52,421 nt of DNA from Hydrogenophaga sp. Its GTDB lineage: Bacteria; Pseudomonadota; Gammaproteobacteria; Burkholderiales; Burkholderiaceae_C. The notes under the pieces were generated by a model that had not been told where the DNA came from, did no database searches, and saw only the letters and a program-made list of their open reading frames with translations. The stretch lies in contig NZ_JALHLX010000015.1 of NCBI RefSeq assembly GCF_022844385.1, positions 1-52,421 of the forward strand. The letters are read 5' to 3'. Positions 15,826 to 23,309 of the stretch are shown here, piece after piece (within the stretch, counting starts at the first letter, position 1; each line of letters starts with the position of its first letter). A program made the translations under genes and the position numbers.

Positions 15826-17493
15826 TCATGCTTTCACGGTGTAGCGCAGCATCATTCCCGCTTCCGCATGTTCCAGCGTGTGGCAGTGAAAGACGTAGTC
15901 CTGATCGCCCACGTTCGGGTGGGTGAAGTCGATGGCGATCCGCACGGATTCGCCGGGCCACACATGCACGGTGTCGATGAGACCCTGATCCTGCGGCAGC
16001 AGGCCTCGTGCGCCCGCCAGCTCGCGCACGGGTGTGGGGCTGCCCAGGCGTTCAATCACCCTGAACAGAAAGCCGTGAAGGTGCATGGGGTGGGGCATGC
16101 TGCGTTCGGCGTTTTCGATCAGCCAGTTTTCGCGGGCGCCTCGCTGCACGCTTAGCGCCGCCACTTTCGGGTCGAAGATCTGGCCATTAATCGTCCAGTT
16201 GCCTGTGCCGTTGTGCCCGAGTTGCATGCGCCGAGGCGGGTTTGCGTTGGCAGGCGCGGCTGGCAGGCTGGACAGCACCGCAGGCACGCGGCGTTCGTAC
16301 CGGGCCGATTGTTTCAGGTCGATGCGCATCAGCGCGCGCGCGTCGCCTTCCATGCCCATGGCATGGGACGGCTCCACCGCGGGTGCCACCCCTTGCTGGC
16401 CATGCCCCATGCCGGCCATGGTTGGCGCAGCGTGGTTTGCGTGGCCCTGATCATGGCCACCTTCGTTGTGCATGGGGTCGAAGGTGAGCGAGGCCAGCGT
16501 CACAGGCAGGGCAGGGTCGGCTTCGCGCAGATCCACCAGCACGTCCAGCCGCTGGCCGGGGGCGATGAAGGTCTGGTCAATGCGCAGCGGCTGGGCCAGC
16601 AAGCCACCATCCGTACCAGCCAGAAAGAACCCGAGGGGGCGCCCGCCCTGCACGAAGGCCAACCGGTAGTTGCGTGCGTTGCTACCGTTGAGAACGCGAA
16701 AGCGCACGATGCGGCGGCCGACCTGGATGAATGGACGCTCCGTCAGATTGACCAGCAAACGGTCTCCCAACCAGCCACCAAAGGACTGGGCGGTCGTGGG
16801 CGCGTAGCGCAGTCGCCCCTGCGCATCGAACTCGCGGTCCTGCAACACCAGGGGGATTTCAGTTTCGCCCAGGGCCAGGTCCAGCTCCTTGCGCAGCGCA
16901 ACCTCATCGTCGTCTTCCACAAACAGCAGGCTGGCTAGGCCGTGGTAGGCCTGCTGCGGTATGAAGCCGTGCGCATGGGGGTGGTACCAGTACATGGACG
17001 AGCGGTCGCGCAGGGTGAAGTTGTAGTCCATGCTGCGCCCGGGTAGCACCACGCTGAGCCCATTGCCGTCGTTGCGTGAATCCACGCTCAGGCCGTGCCA
17101 GTGGATGACGGTGGGTTCATCGATGCGGTTGGTCATCCGCACCCGCATGTCGTCGCCGCGGCGGGCCAGAATCGCCGGGTTCAGGAAGGTCTTGCCGCCC
17201 GATTCGACGGCATAGGCCAGGAAGGGTGTGCGCCGGCCGGGGAGAACCTCGATCTCGGTGCGCACCACCTGCACCTCGCGGAACTCGGACACCGGGAGCA
17301 CGCCGAAGAGGCCGCTGCTGCCGGGCAACCGCAGCGGATTGGTGAATCCCGCCGCCTCTTTTTCGATGCCGGCGATCTCTGCCGTCATGGCACCTGCCGC
17401 GCCCGGGGAGGCGGCCAGAACGCCTGGAACAGAACCGGCTGCGCCCAGCGCGCCGATGCTGCCAAGGAAGTGCCGTCGCGTGAATGTGGTCAT
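15826..17493 (-). CDS. Tat-exported multicopper oxidase (CueO/CopA-oxidase type)
   Basis: 555 residues. A twin-arginine signal (TFTRRHFLGSIGALGAAG) directs folded export. The copper-ligand motifs of a three-domain oxidase are all present: HWHG and HPHAHG in the first domain, HPMHLHG and HCHTLEHAEAGMM in the last, giving type 1, 2 and 3 sites with Met as axial T1 ligand. Between domains is a Met/His-rich stretch (GGHDQGHANH, MAGMGHGQQG, SHAMGMEGDA, about residues 345-390), comparable to the methionine-rich loop of CueO that binds substrate Cu(I). It should oxidise periplasmic Cu(I) to Cu(II). The start at 17493 has GGAG upstream. It lies between the Met-rich protein and DUF2933 genes on the same strand. 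Confidence 0.93.
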   Translation of the reverse strand: MTTFTRRHFLGSIGALGAAGSVPGVLAASPGAAGAMTAEIAGIEKEAAGFTNPLRLPGSSGLFGVLPVSEFREVQVVRTEIEVLPGRRTPFLAYAVESGGKTFLNPAILARRGDDMRVRMTNRIDEPTVIHWHGLSVDSRNDGNGLSVVLPGRSMDYNFTLRDRSSMYWYHPHAHGFIPQQAYHGLASLLFVEDDDEVALRKELDLALGETEIPLVLQDREFDAQGRLRYAPTTAQSFGGWLGDRLLVNLTERPFIQVGRRIVRFRVLNGSNARNYRLAFVQGGRPLGFFLAGTDGGLLAQPLRIDQTFIAPGQRLDVLVDLREADPALPVTLASLTFDPMHNEGGHDQGHANHAAPTMAGMGHGQQGVAPAVEPSHAMGMEGDARALMRIDLKQSARYERRVPAVLSSLPAAPANANPPRRMQLGHNGTGNWTINGQIFDPKVAALSVQRGARENWLIENAERSMPHPMHLHGFLFRVIERLGSPTPVRELAGARGLLPQDQGLIDTVHVWPGESVRIAIDFTHPNVGDQDYVFHCHTLEHAEAGMMLRYTVKA

Positions 17494-17538
17494 TTCAGAG
17501 CTCCTGTTGTGGGTTGTGTCGTGGGCGGTGATGGCCCA

Positions 17539-18033
17539 TTACTTGCCCGCAGGAGGCATGGCAGCACCTGGCATGCGCTGCATCATCATTTCCATCATGG
17601 TCTGCATCATTTCCATGTGCATCGCCATCGCCTGATGGTGTTTGGCCATGTCTTTCATGGGCATGTCTTTCATGCCCGCCATGCCTGGCTTGACTTGCAT
17701 GTTCCCCATGCCCTGCATGCCTTTCATCATCGCCATGCCCTCGTGCATGCTTTTCATGTGTTCGTCCATCAAGGCCTGCCGTTCGGCCGGCGTTTTGGCA
17801 TTCATCATCTTGTCGCGCATTGCCTGCATGTTTTTCATGCGTTCGTCCATGGCGGCAGGTGCTGCGGGTGCAGGTGTTGAAGGTGCCGGTGCCGCAGCAG
17901 TGGCTGGATGGTGGTCGGCATGCGCGCCGCCGCCAGCAGTCGACGCAGGGCCCGCGACCGGTGGGGTCGGGTTCGCGTATGCGGTCAGGAAAGCAGTGCT
18001 CGAGAGCGCAATGAGGGTGATGAGTTTTTTCAT
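17539..18033 (-). CDS. Periplasmic Met-rich putative copper-binding protein
   Basis: 164 residues with a signal peptide (MKKLITLIALSSTAFLTAYA), an Ala/Pro-rich spacer (about 22-62), then a low-complexity Met/His/Lys segment from about 63 to the end with repeated MKxM, MAMM and HMEMM units. Roughly a quarter of that segment is methionine, which suits soft binding of Cu(I) or Ag(I). No catalytic domain is visible. It is 45 bases upstream of the multicopper oxidase on the same strand and may hand copper to it. The segment is predicted helical; some similarity to helix-bundle spheroplast-protein-like repressors cannot be excluded. Confidence 0.82.
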   Translation of the reverse strand: MKKLITLIALSSTAFLTAYANPTPPVAGPASTAGGGAHADHHPATAAAPAPSTPAPAAPAAMDERMKNMQAMRDKMMNAKTPAERQALMDEHMKSMHEGMAMMKGMQGMGNMQVKPGMAGMKDMPMKDMAKHHQAMAMHMEMMQTMMEMMMQRMPGAAMPPAGK

Positions 18034-18170
18034 GGTGGTGTCCTGTGAATGAGTACGGGTGGCGCCAGCGATGACGTCACGGTGGGAAGAACCGAAATGA
18101 TCGGAAAGGTGTGGGCCGCCGGGGCAGGCCAGAACGCGGGAGCGCGGATCGCGGTTGCCCGCGATGCGTC

Positions 18171-18584
18171 CTATAAGGTCAGGCGATGGGGTCGCGCAGC
18201 AATGGGCAAGGCCATGTGCGCGGGTCGGTGGCTGAGCACCGGAAGTTGATCGGCAGTGGCTGGCGACACTGCGGGCACCAGTGCCCGGGTTACGGCGCCG
18301 ACCGTGCCCGACCCGTCATCGCTGAGGGGCTGGGCGATCTTCTGGATGGCCAGCCTGGGTTCATCGCAGAACTTCAGACAACCAGCGGTGCCGTGATTCG
18401 GCGCTTCTTTCTGATGGGTGTGGGCGACAGACGTACCGAGGTATGCCACCGAGACCGATGACTGGGTGCCGTCGTTCGACGTGTTCAGCAGGCAGGCATT
18501 GGCCACACCTGCGCCCAACGCAAACAGCCACACCAGCAGAATCATCCTGGTGATGTGTGGCAGTGAGCGGCGGGACAGGCGCAT
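18171..18584 (-). CDS. Small secreted or membrane-anchored Cys/His protein heading the copper cluster
   Basis: 137 residues from ATG 18584 (upstream readings to 18800 lack a start context). N-terminal hydrophobic segment MILLVWLFALGAGVANA, then an extracytoplasmic part with a lone Cys, a short HTHQ block, CLKFC, and a conserved-looking basic end ARPHRLTL. Similar short proteins with a signal segment, a few Cys/His residues and an RLTL-like tail accompany copper clusters in Burkholderiales, but I know of no assigned function. It sits 137 bases upstream of the Met-rich protein gene and downstream of an FNR-like box, so it is probably the first gene of the unit. Confidence 0.6.
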   Translation of the reverse strand: MRLSRRSLPHITRMILLVWLFALGAGVANACLLNTSNDGTQSSVSVAYLGTSVAHTHQKEAPNHGTAGCLKFCDEPRLAIQKIAQPLSDDGSGTVGAVTRALVPAVSPATADQLPVLSHRPAHMALPIAARPHRLTL

Positions 18585-18642
18585 GTTCGTTGAGGGTTGA
18601 GGAAGCAACGGCCTAAGGCTAAAGCTTGGCGCTCTTTTTGCA

Positions 18643-18656
18643 TTGACACAGATCAA
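18643..18656 (-). promoter_or_regulatory. FNR/ANR-like box TTGAC-N4-ATCAA upstream of the copper cluster
   Basis: TTGACACAGATCAA matches the FNR/Anr dyad (TTGAT-N4-ATCAA, TTGAC variants common). Its centre is about 66 bases upstream of the 18584 start codon, compatible with an activator at about -41.5 and a short leader. The -10 in this direction is weak (TTTAGC-like near 18619). It could also be chance. Confidence 0.45.
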
Positions 18657-18843
18657 CAAAGGCGGCCATGGCACGAAGCTCGGCTGAAGCAAGGTGTAAT
18701 GGGCGCCGTCACGGTCAGTGAGCCACCGAACAAATCGAACCGCATTGAGCATGCCTGGCTTGGTGAATTCAGTGTTCGCCAAGGTGAACCTGACCGCCAC
18801 CTGCGCAACTCGCTGCGTTTAAACGCGGGACCAACTTGCGCTT

Positions 18844-19068
18844 TCAGCCAAGGGCAGTTTTTGCTGACCCGGTGAGACAGTGATCAGCCAGCCCGCGCTT
18901 GGCTAGCCACGTCTTTGCAGAGGAAGCCAGCGGCGGCTTTGCTCTCATGAGCTGTCGTAGGACCAGCGGCATTGCGAATGTGTGGAAGACAGCTATGAGG
19001 ACACAACCGCGAAGTGCAAGAGCCAACACCAAGGACAGGATTCGCTGCAGTTCAGTCCTTGACGTCAT
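18844..19068 (-). CDS. Doubtful small hypothetical membrane protein
   Basis: From an internal ATG at 19068 the frame gives 74 residues: MTSRTELQRILSLVLALALRG, then a hydrophobic stretch CVLIAVFHTFAMPLVL and a basic C-terminus. One membrane helix is plausible. I recognise no family, the ribosome binding site is weak and the region is a genomic-island edge, so this could be non-coding. Confidence 0.25.
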   Translation of the reverse strand: MTSRTELQRILSLVLALALRGCVLIAVFHTFAMPLVLRQLMRAKPPLASSAKTWLAKRGLADHCLTGSAKTALG

Positions 19069-19181
19069 GATGTCTCGCTGTCGCACTCGGTGGTCATGAA
19101 TCATCACTCTTCAGCTTCGGCCAGCTAGAAGAAAGCTCTATCTGCGCGTGTGGACTATTGAATGGCATTCGAGCAAATGCC

Positions 19182-19373
19182 TGGGCCACAGTCCAAGGGT
19201 CATAAATGACCGCTGCTGCTGGTCGACAGGTTATTCGTGGGCCATGAGTGGGCCACGGATGGGCCACAGGAAATGTTCAGAAGAACTTCTGACCCTCGTC
19301 CGCCGCGTCTCTCAGGGCCCATGGCCTGTGCTGAAAAGGTGAGTTCGGAATCACTCGACTGCTGCATGGGCCA
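19182..19373. repeat. Cluster of five TGGGCCA repeats beside the tRNA
   Basis: TGGGCCA occurs at 19182, 19238, 19249, 19260 and 19367, with an 11-base form TGGGCCATGAG at 19238-19248 and 19367-19377. All are in the same orientation within 192 bases. Such iterated sites next to a tRNA resemble integrase arm-binding sites, but no integrase gene is in view. Confidence 0.6.
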
Positions 19374-19400
19374 TGAGAGGCTCACGTAAGTCGTTGATTT

Positions 19401-19476
19401 TGGTGCGGCTGGCGGGGATCGAACCCACGACCCTCGGCTTCGGAGGCCGATACTCTATCCACTGAGCTACAGCCGC
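19401..19476 (-). tRNA. tRNA-Arg (anticodon CCG)
   Basis: Read on the minus strand it folds as a full cloverleaf: acceptor GCGGCTG paired with CAGCCGC, D arm with AGCTCAGTGG, anticodon stem TCGGC/GCCGA around loop CTCCGAA (anticodon CCG), T arm with GGTTCGATCC, discriminator A and an encoded CCA at 19403-19401. It lies at the border between the accessory copper region and core genes, and a 5'-half copy lies upstream in its direction of transcription. Confidence 0.95.
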
Positions 19477-19531
19477 ATGCTGTTTGGAGACCAAGAGTCT
19501 ACCTGTTGCGTTTTTCGCCGACGACGACAGC

Positions 19532-19571
19532 CTTCGGAGGCCAATACTCTATCCACTGAGCTACAGCCGCA
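19532..19571 (-). pseudogene. 5'-half duplicate of tRNA-Arg(CCG)
   Basis: Forty bases match 19438-19477 with one difference (A at 19543 against G at 19449). They cover tRNA nucleotides 1-39, from the 5' end through the anticodon loop, and then diverge. The copy sits 94 bases upstream of the intact gene in the transcribed direction, so both may lie on one precursor. It cannot form a complete tRNA. Confidence 0.85.
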
Positions 19572-19580
19572 ACCACTTTC

Positions 19581-19586
19581 ATTCTA
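19581..19586 (-). promoter_or_regulatory. Probable tRNA -10 element TAGAAT
   Basis: TAGAAT on the minus strand ends 10 bases before the tRNA half copy. This suggests that the original tRNA promoter now stands before the truncated copy, with the intact tRNA transcribed by reading through. Confidence 0.45.
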
Positions 19587-19628
19587 TCAGCGAGGGGCTT
19601 TCCCGAGGCCTGGCCAGAGGGCCTTGGC

Positions 19629-19634
19629 TATAAT
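19629..19634 (+). promoter_or_regulatory. -10 box TATAAT of the cytochrome c5 gene
   Basis: A perfect TATAAT lies 78 bases before the cytochrome start at 19712. No strong -35 is visible at 17 bases upstream. Confidence 0.5.
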
Positions 19635-19711
19635 CGAAGGCTGTGCAGAACCATTCTTTACGGGCCGAGCTGTCATTGCATTGACCTGCTCTGCCATCCC
19701 TTGAGGACATC

Positions 19712-20554
19712 ATGAGCGACCACGAGCACCACACCGGCCCGATCAAGACACCTTCGCAGTTGCTGTGGACGTCATTCTTCGCATTTGTCGCTCCCATTTT
19801 CATCATCATCGGACTCGTCTATGCCGTGACCTCGGGCGACAAGCCTGCGATGGGCGCTGCCGATCCCGAGTTGGCGATTGCACAACGCATCCAGCGTGTG
19901 GGCACGGTTGAGCTGCGCGATGCCAACCGTCCGCTGGCGTCGGGTGAAGCGGTTTACGCTGCCCAGTGCATGGCCTGCCATGCAGCGGGTGTGGCCGGCG
20001 CGCCGAAGTTCGGCGACGCGGCTGCCTGGGCACCCCGCATCGCCACCGGCTATGAAGCAATGCTGGTGTCGGTTCTCAAAGGCAAAGGTGCCATGGGCGC
20101 TCAGGGCGGTGGCGCGTACCGCGACGAGGAACTGGGTCGCGCTGTGGTGCACCTGGCCAATGCGGCCGGCGGCAAATTTGCTGAGCCCGAGGCGGCTGCG
20201 CCGGCAGCGGCAGCGGCCCCAGCGGCAACTCCGGCCGCAGAAGCACCTGTCGCCGCTGTAGCCGCCGCGCCAGCTGCGCCTGCCCCAGCTCCAGCGGCCG
20301 CCACCACGGTGGCCGCTGCTTCCGGTGAAGCACTCTACAAGCAGGCTTGCGCGGTCTGCCACGTGGCTGGAGTCGCTGGTGCACCCAAGTTGACCGACAA
20401 GGCGGCATGGGCGCCCCGCTTGGCTTTGGGTCTTGACGGCCTAACCGCCAGCGTGATCAAGGGCAAGGGAGCCATGCCACCCAAAGGTGGTTCAACCGCA
20501 TCGGATGCCGACATCAAGGTTGCCGTGCAGTACATGCTCGATTCTGTGAAGTAG
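19712..20554 (+). CDS. Membrane-anchored di-heme cytochrome c5 family protein
   Basis: 280 residues. An N-terminal anchor helix (about 18-42, LLWTSFFAFVAPIFIIIGLVYAV) keeps it on the periplasmic face. Two class I c-type domains follow, each with CXXCH: CMACH at about residue 88 and CAVCH at about residue 214, both followed by AGVAGAPK, with distal Met in GAMG/GAMPP. The domains are joined by an Ala/Pro-rich linker of about 45 residues. The near identity of the two domains suggests internal duplication. A GAGGA ribosome site precedes the ATG. It probably shuttles electrons in the respiratory chain. It is a single-gene unit ended by a strong terminator. Confidence 0.9.
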   Translation: MSDHEHHTGPIKTPSQLLWTSFFAFVAPIFIIIGLVYAVTSGDKPAMGAADPELAIAQRIQRVGTVELRDANRPLASGEAVYAAQCMACHAAGVAGAPKFGDAAAWAPRIATGYEAMLVSVLKGKGAMGAQGGGAYRDEELGRAVVHLANAAGGKFAEPEAAAPAAAAAPAATPAAEAPVAAVAAAPAAPAPAPAAATTVAAASGEALYKQACAVCHVAGVAGAPKLTDKAAWAPRLALGLDGLTASVIKGKGAMPPKGGSTASDADIKVAVQYMLDSVK

Positions 20555-20572
20555 AGATCCTTCACAACCAGC

Positions 20573-20599
20573 AAAAAACCGGCTTCAAGCCGGTTTTTT
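20573..20599. terminator. Bidirectional intrinsic terminator
   Basis: AAAAAACCGGCTT and AAGCCGGTTTTTT form a GC stem flanked by A and T tracts. It lies between the convergent cytochrome c5 gene and the gene at 20585-21121, whose last codons overlap the stem. Confidence 0.9.
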
Positions 20600-21121
20600 G
20601 TCGTTTGATGCCTTGGGGCTCTGCAAAAAGCGGCCTCGAGTACGCAGTTCCTCGAACAACACCATTTCTGGATTCCAGTCACCAGCCTCCACTCGGTCGG
20701 CTGCCAGCGCCATGTCGGCACTGTGCACCAGCCCGAGACCGAGATCGGTCGCTAGATACAACTTGCCTCCTTCATCCAGCAGGCTGGCCAGAACCTGCAC
20801 GGGCGAGCCGGTGTGGCTGAGCACACGCCCATTGGGTTGCAGGCGCCAGATCCAGGGCGTGGCTTCGAGCTCCACGTAAACACGCTGCGGTCCATTCTGA
20901 AAGTACCACCGGCCTTGTGCATCGGCCGCATAGTTGCGCTGGATGAACTCGATGAGCTTCTCATGCTGGAGCAGCGACCCCTTGCTGGCGGGGAAAGGCC
21001 CGGCGGCCTGCACGCGGTCGTCGCGCATGTACCAGTTGCCGCGCGCGTCCAGCCCGAGCCAGCCGAAGCAGTCGGGCACGTTGGGCCACTTGGCCATGGC
21101 AGCTTTGACGATGTCGTCCAT
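20585..21121 (-). CDS. Conserved protein of unknown function (DUF2946-style annotation uncertain)
   Basis: 178 residues, soluble, no signal peptide. It begins MDDIVKAAMAKWPNVPDCFGWLGLDARGNWYMRDD and contains GRWYFQNGPQRVYVELEATPW, blocks I recall as well conserved among Comamonadaceae and Burkholderiaceae proteins of this size. No catalytic motif is obvious. Ends inside the bidirectional terminator. It is 9 bases downstream of the YheT-type hydrolase gene on the same strand, so the two are probably co-transcribed. Function not assigned. Confidence 0.75.
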   Translation of the reverse strand: MDDIVKAAMAKWPNVPDCFGWLGLDARGNWYMRDDRVQAAGPFPASKGSLLQHEKLIEFIQRNYAADAQGRWYFQNGPQRVYVELEATPWIWRLQPNGRVLSHTGSPVQVLASLLDEGGKLYLATDLGLGLVHSADMALAADRVEAGDWNPEMVLFEELRTRGRFLQSPKASNDKKPA

Positions 21122-21130
21122 GGTGTTCGA

Positions 21131-22129
21131 TCAAAGGTGAGCGAGGAGCCAGTGTCCCACGGCCTCGGGCATGGCGCGCACATGGCCGGGCAGACCGAGC
21201 GCACCGTGCGACACGGGAAACCCCACATGTCCTCCTTGCTCGGGTTGCCACAGCGTCACGTGCCGCCCAACCTGTTGCTGAGTGGGCAGGGAAGCCGCCG
21301 GCACAAACGGATCGTTTCGGGCATTGAGTGCGAGCGCGGGCACGCGGATCTGGTGCAACACCGGTTTGGCCGACGCGCGCGACCAGTAGTCGGGCGTGTC
21401 CCGAAAGCCGTGCAGCGGCGCGGTGAACAGGTTGTCGAACTCGAACAGGTCGCGTGCGGCCAGCAACGCGGACCGGTCGAACAGGCCGGGGTGCTGATCC
21501 AGTTTCTTCAAGGCCTTGGGCACCATGCTGGCCATGAACATGCGGGTGTATATCAACCGGTTGAAGCCACGGCCAATGGCGTGACCGCCTGCGGCCAGGT
21601 CCAGCGGTGAACAGATGGACGCCACCGCCCGCACATGCCGGCTGGCGGACTCGCCCATCTCGGCGGCCCAGCGCATGAGTGCATTGCCACCCAGCGACAC
21701 GCCTGCAGCCATCAAGGGTCGCCCGGGGTGCTCCGCGGCGAAACGTCTGAGGATCCAGTCGATCTCTTCAAAATCACCCGAGTGGTAGGCGCGTGGCGCG
21801 TGGTTGAGTTCGCCCGAACAGCCCCGGAAGTGCGGCACGGCGAAGGCCAGGCCATGGGTGGCCGCAAAGTCGGCGAAGGCCACCGCGTACTGGCTGGCCG
21901 ACGAGCCTTCGAGACCGTGGAACAGCACCAGCAAGGGAGCGCCAGCGGCGGCAGTTGGCTGCGCATGGTCAACGTCGATGAAGTCGCCATCGGGCGTGTT
22001 CCAGCGGCTGCGCGTCCACGTGGGGGCCGGGCCGAAGTGCCGGCGGCTGGCCAGCGCGGCCCACAAGGTCTGCGCGTTGCCACCGGGCAGCCACCACGGA
22101 GCGGCGTAGTGAAAGCTGTCGGTGTTCAA
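21131..22129 (-). CDS. YheT-family alpha/beta hydrolase
   Basis: 332 residues, the normal size of YheT/ABHD hydrolases. Features: PWWLPGGNAQTLWA at the N-terminus, the fold's HG motif in LLVLFHGLEGSSAS, AVPHFRGCSGELN, nucleophile elbow GVSLGGNAL (Ser in GxSxGG), an Asp in NARNDPFVP and a His in QGGHVGF completing a catalytic triad. The start is a TTG at 22129 that overlaps the stop of the upstream gene as TTGA; there is no ATG nearby, and the longer frame to 22765 is antisense or out-of-frame material. Substrate unknown, perhaps esters of short fatty acids. Confidence 0.85.
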   Translation of the reverse strand: MNTDSFHYAAPWWLPGGNAQTLWAALASRRHFGPAPTWTRSRWNTPDGDFIDVDHAQPTAAAGAPLLVLFHGLEGSSASQYAVAFADFAATHGLAFAVPHFRGCSGELNHAPRAYHSGDFEEIDWILRRFAAEHPGRPLMAAGVSLGGNALMRWAAEMGESASRHVRAVASICSPLDLAAGGHAIGRGFNRLIYTRMFMASMVPKALKKLDQHPGLFDRSALLAARDLFEFDNLFTAPLHGFRDTPDYWSRASAKPVLHQIRVPALALNARNDPFVPAASLPTQQQVGRHVTLWQPEQGGHVGFPVSHGALGLPGHVRAMPEAVGHWLLAHL

Positions 22130-22569
22130 TGCAGAACCGGTCTTGCAGTGAGCACCTCGGGTGGCTCGGTGCGCATGCCCGGGCTGGCGTGGTGCGCCAC
22201 CATGCGCCAGCCCTGCGCGGTCTTGGCGTAAACGTTGGTGGCCACCACCCAGGCGTGTTGCGGTCCGTCGTCGGTCATCACGGCCACGCGTTCGACCAGG
22301 CTGTGCACGCTGCACGCACCGGCGTCCAGGCGCCGCACCTTCTCCGGAAAGGCTTGCACGCTGCCGTTGGAAAACATGGCCTCGAACGCTGAGCGCACCG
22401 CCGCATGACCGACCAGCCGTGGGCCGCCAGGATGCACGCAGACGATGTCGTCCTCGTCGGCCCAGCAGGCCATGAGCCGTTCGATATCGGCGTGTTGCAG
22501 GGCGTCGTAAAACGCGGCTTCCGTGTCGTCGGCAGCGCCTGGCGGGAGTTTGGGTTTTCGCATGGCCAT
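22126..22569 (-). CDS. SnoaL/NTF2-like (DUF4440-type) protein
   Basis: 147 residues from ATG 22569 (MAMRKPKLPPG). An NTF2-like cone fold is indicated by DTEAAFYDALQHADIERLMACWADEDDIVCVHPGG, then GHAAVRSAFEAMF, and a C-terminal strand pattern VVATNVYAKTAQGWRMVAHHASP. Members bind small hydrophobic ligands or act as minor enzymes; no specific function can be given. It overlaps the hydrolase by four bases and heads a three-gene minus-strand unit. Its 5' region is divergent from lemA. Confidence 0.8.
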   Translation of the reverse strand: MAMRKPKLPPGAADDTEAAFYDALQHADIERLMACWADEDDIVCVHPGGPRLVGHAAVRSAFEAMFSNGSVQAFPEKVRRLDAGACSVHSLVERVAVMTDDGPQHAWVVATNVYAKTAQGWRMVAHHASPGMRTEPPEVLTARPVLH

Positions 22570-22700
22570 ATTTTGACGGCAGCGCACCGTCTGTGTGACC
22601 GGGCGCACCGCTTTGCGTCACGCCCCGGGGGTATAGTCCCGCAGATTCAAGGCTCAGGCAGAGCCTCGGCATGAACGGCCAGCTGGCCAATGGAGGTTTT

Positions 22701-23309
22701 ATGCACACATCCTTGCGCTCCGTCACCACCTGGCTCGCTGCCCTGTTCTTGTCCATCGGACTCACGGGATGCGGCTACAACGACTTCCAGCGGCTGGACG
22801 AACAGACGCAGTCGGCCTGGTCGGAAGTGCTCAACCAGTACCAGCGCCGCGCCGACCTCATCCCCAACATCGTGGCCACGGTCAAAGGCGAAGCCAACTT
22901 CGAGCAGGAGACGCTCACCCGCGTGATCGAAGCGCGCTCCAGGGCCACCAGCATCCAGGTGACGCCCGAGACGCTGAACGACCCCGCCGCCATGCAGCAG
23001 TTTCAGGCCGCTCAGGGTGAGTTGGGCAGTGCGCTCAGCCGACTGATGGTGGTGGTGGAGCAGTACCCCAACCTCAAGGCCAACCAGGGGTTCAGCGACC
23101 TGCGGGTGCAGCTCGAAGGCACCGAAAACCGCATCACGGTGGCGCGCAACCGTTACATCCAGACCGTGCAGGAGTACAACGTGCTCTCGCGCAGTTTCCC
23201 CACCAACCTCACCGCCATGGTGTTCGGCTACGGACCCAAAGCCAACTTCCAGGTGGCCAACGAAGCGGCCATCTCCGCACCGCCCACGGTGGACTTCAAG
23301 AAGCCATGA
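22701..23309 (+). CDS. lemA: LemA family lipoprotein
   Basis: 202 residues. The start at 22701 is set by GGAGG eleven bases upstream. N-terminal signal with lipobox LTGC (Cys at about residue 25), then the LemA four-helix core: YNDFQRLDEQTQSAWSEVLNQYQRRADLIPNIVATVKG and AQGELGSALSRLMVVVEQYPNLKANQGF. A lipid anchor is typical in proteobacterial LemA. Function of the family is unknown. It overlaps the next TPM-domain gene by four bases (ATGA), the conserved lemA-ygcG pairing. Confidence 0.92.
   Translation: MHTSLRSVTTWLAALFLSIGLTGCGYNDFQRLDEQTQSAWSEVLNQYQRRADLIPNIVATVKGEANFEQETLTRVIEARSRATSIQVTPETLNDPAAMQQFQAAQGELGSALSRLMVVVEQYPNLKANQGFSDLRVQLEGTENRITVARNRYIQTVQEYNVLSRSFPTNLTAMVFGYGPKANFQVANEAAISAPPTVDFKKP

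Larger units (their letters stand above)
18585..19400. other. Island edge: regulatory sequence, one doubtful small ORF and repeats
   Basis: 816 bases between the copper cluster and tRNA-Arg. It holds the FNR-like box (18643-18656), a doubtful 74-residue minus-strand frame (18844-19068), and five TGGGCCA repeats (19182-19373). No integrase, rRNA or confident CDS is visible. Confidence 0.6.

Noticed and set aside
19182..19373. CRISPR array
   Set aside because: The repeats are only 7-11 bases with irregular spacing and no cas genes; nothing else in the window looks like CRISPR.
19532..19571. A second functional tRNA-Arg
   Set aside because: Only nucleotides 1-39 are present; there is no T arm, 3' acceptor strand or CCA, so it is annotated as a fragment.
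22130..22765. Upstream extension of the YheT-type hydrolase frame
   Set aside because: The family N-terminus begins at the TTG 22129; the upstream part overlaps the NTF2-like gene in another frame and is Arg-rich shadow.
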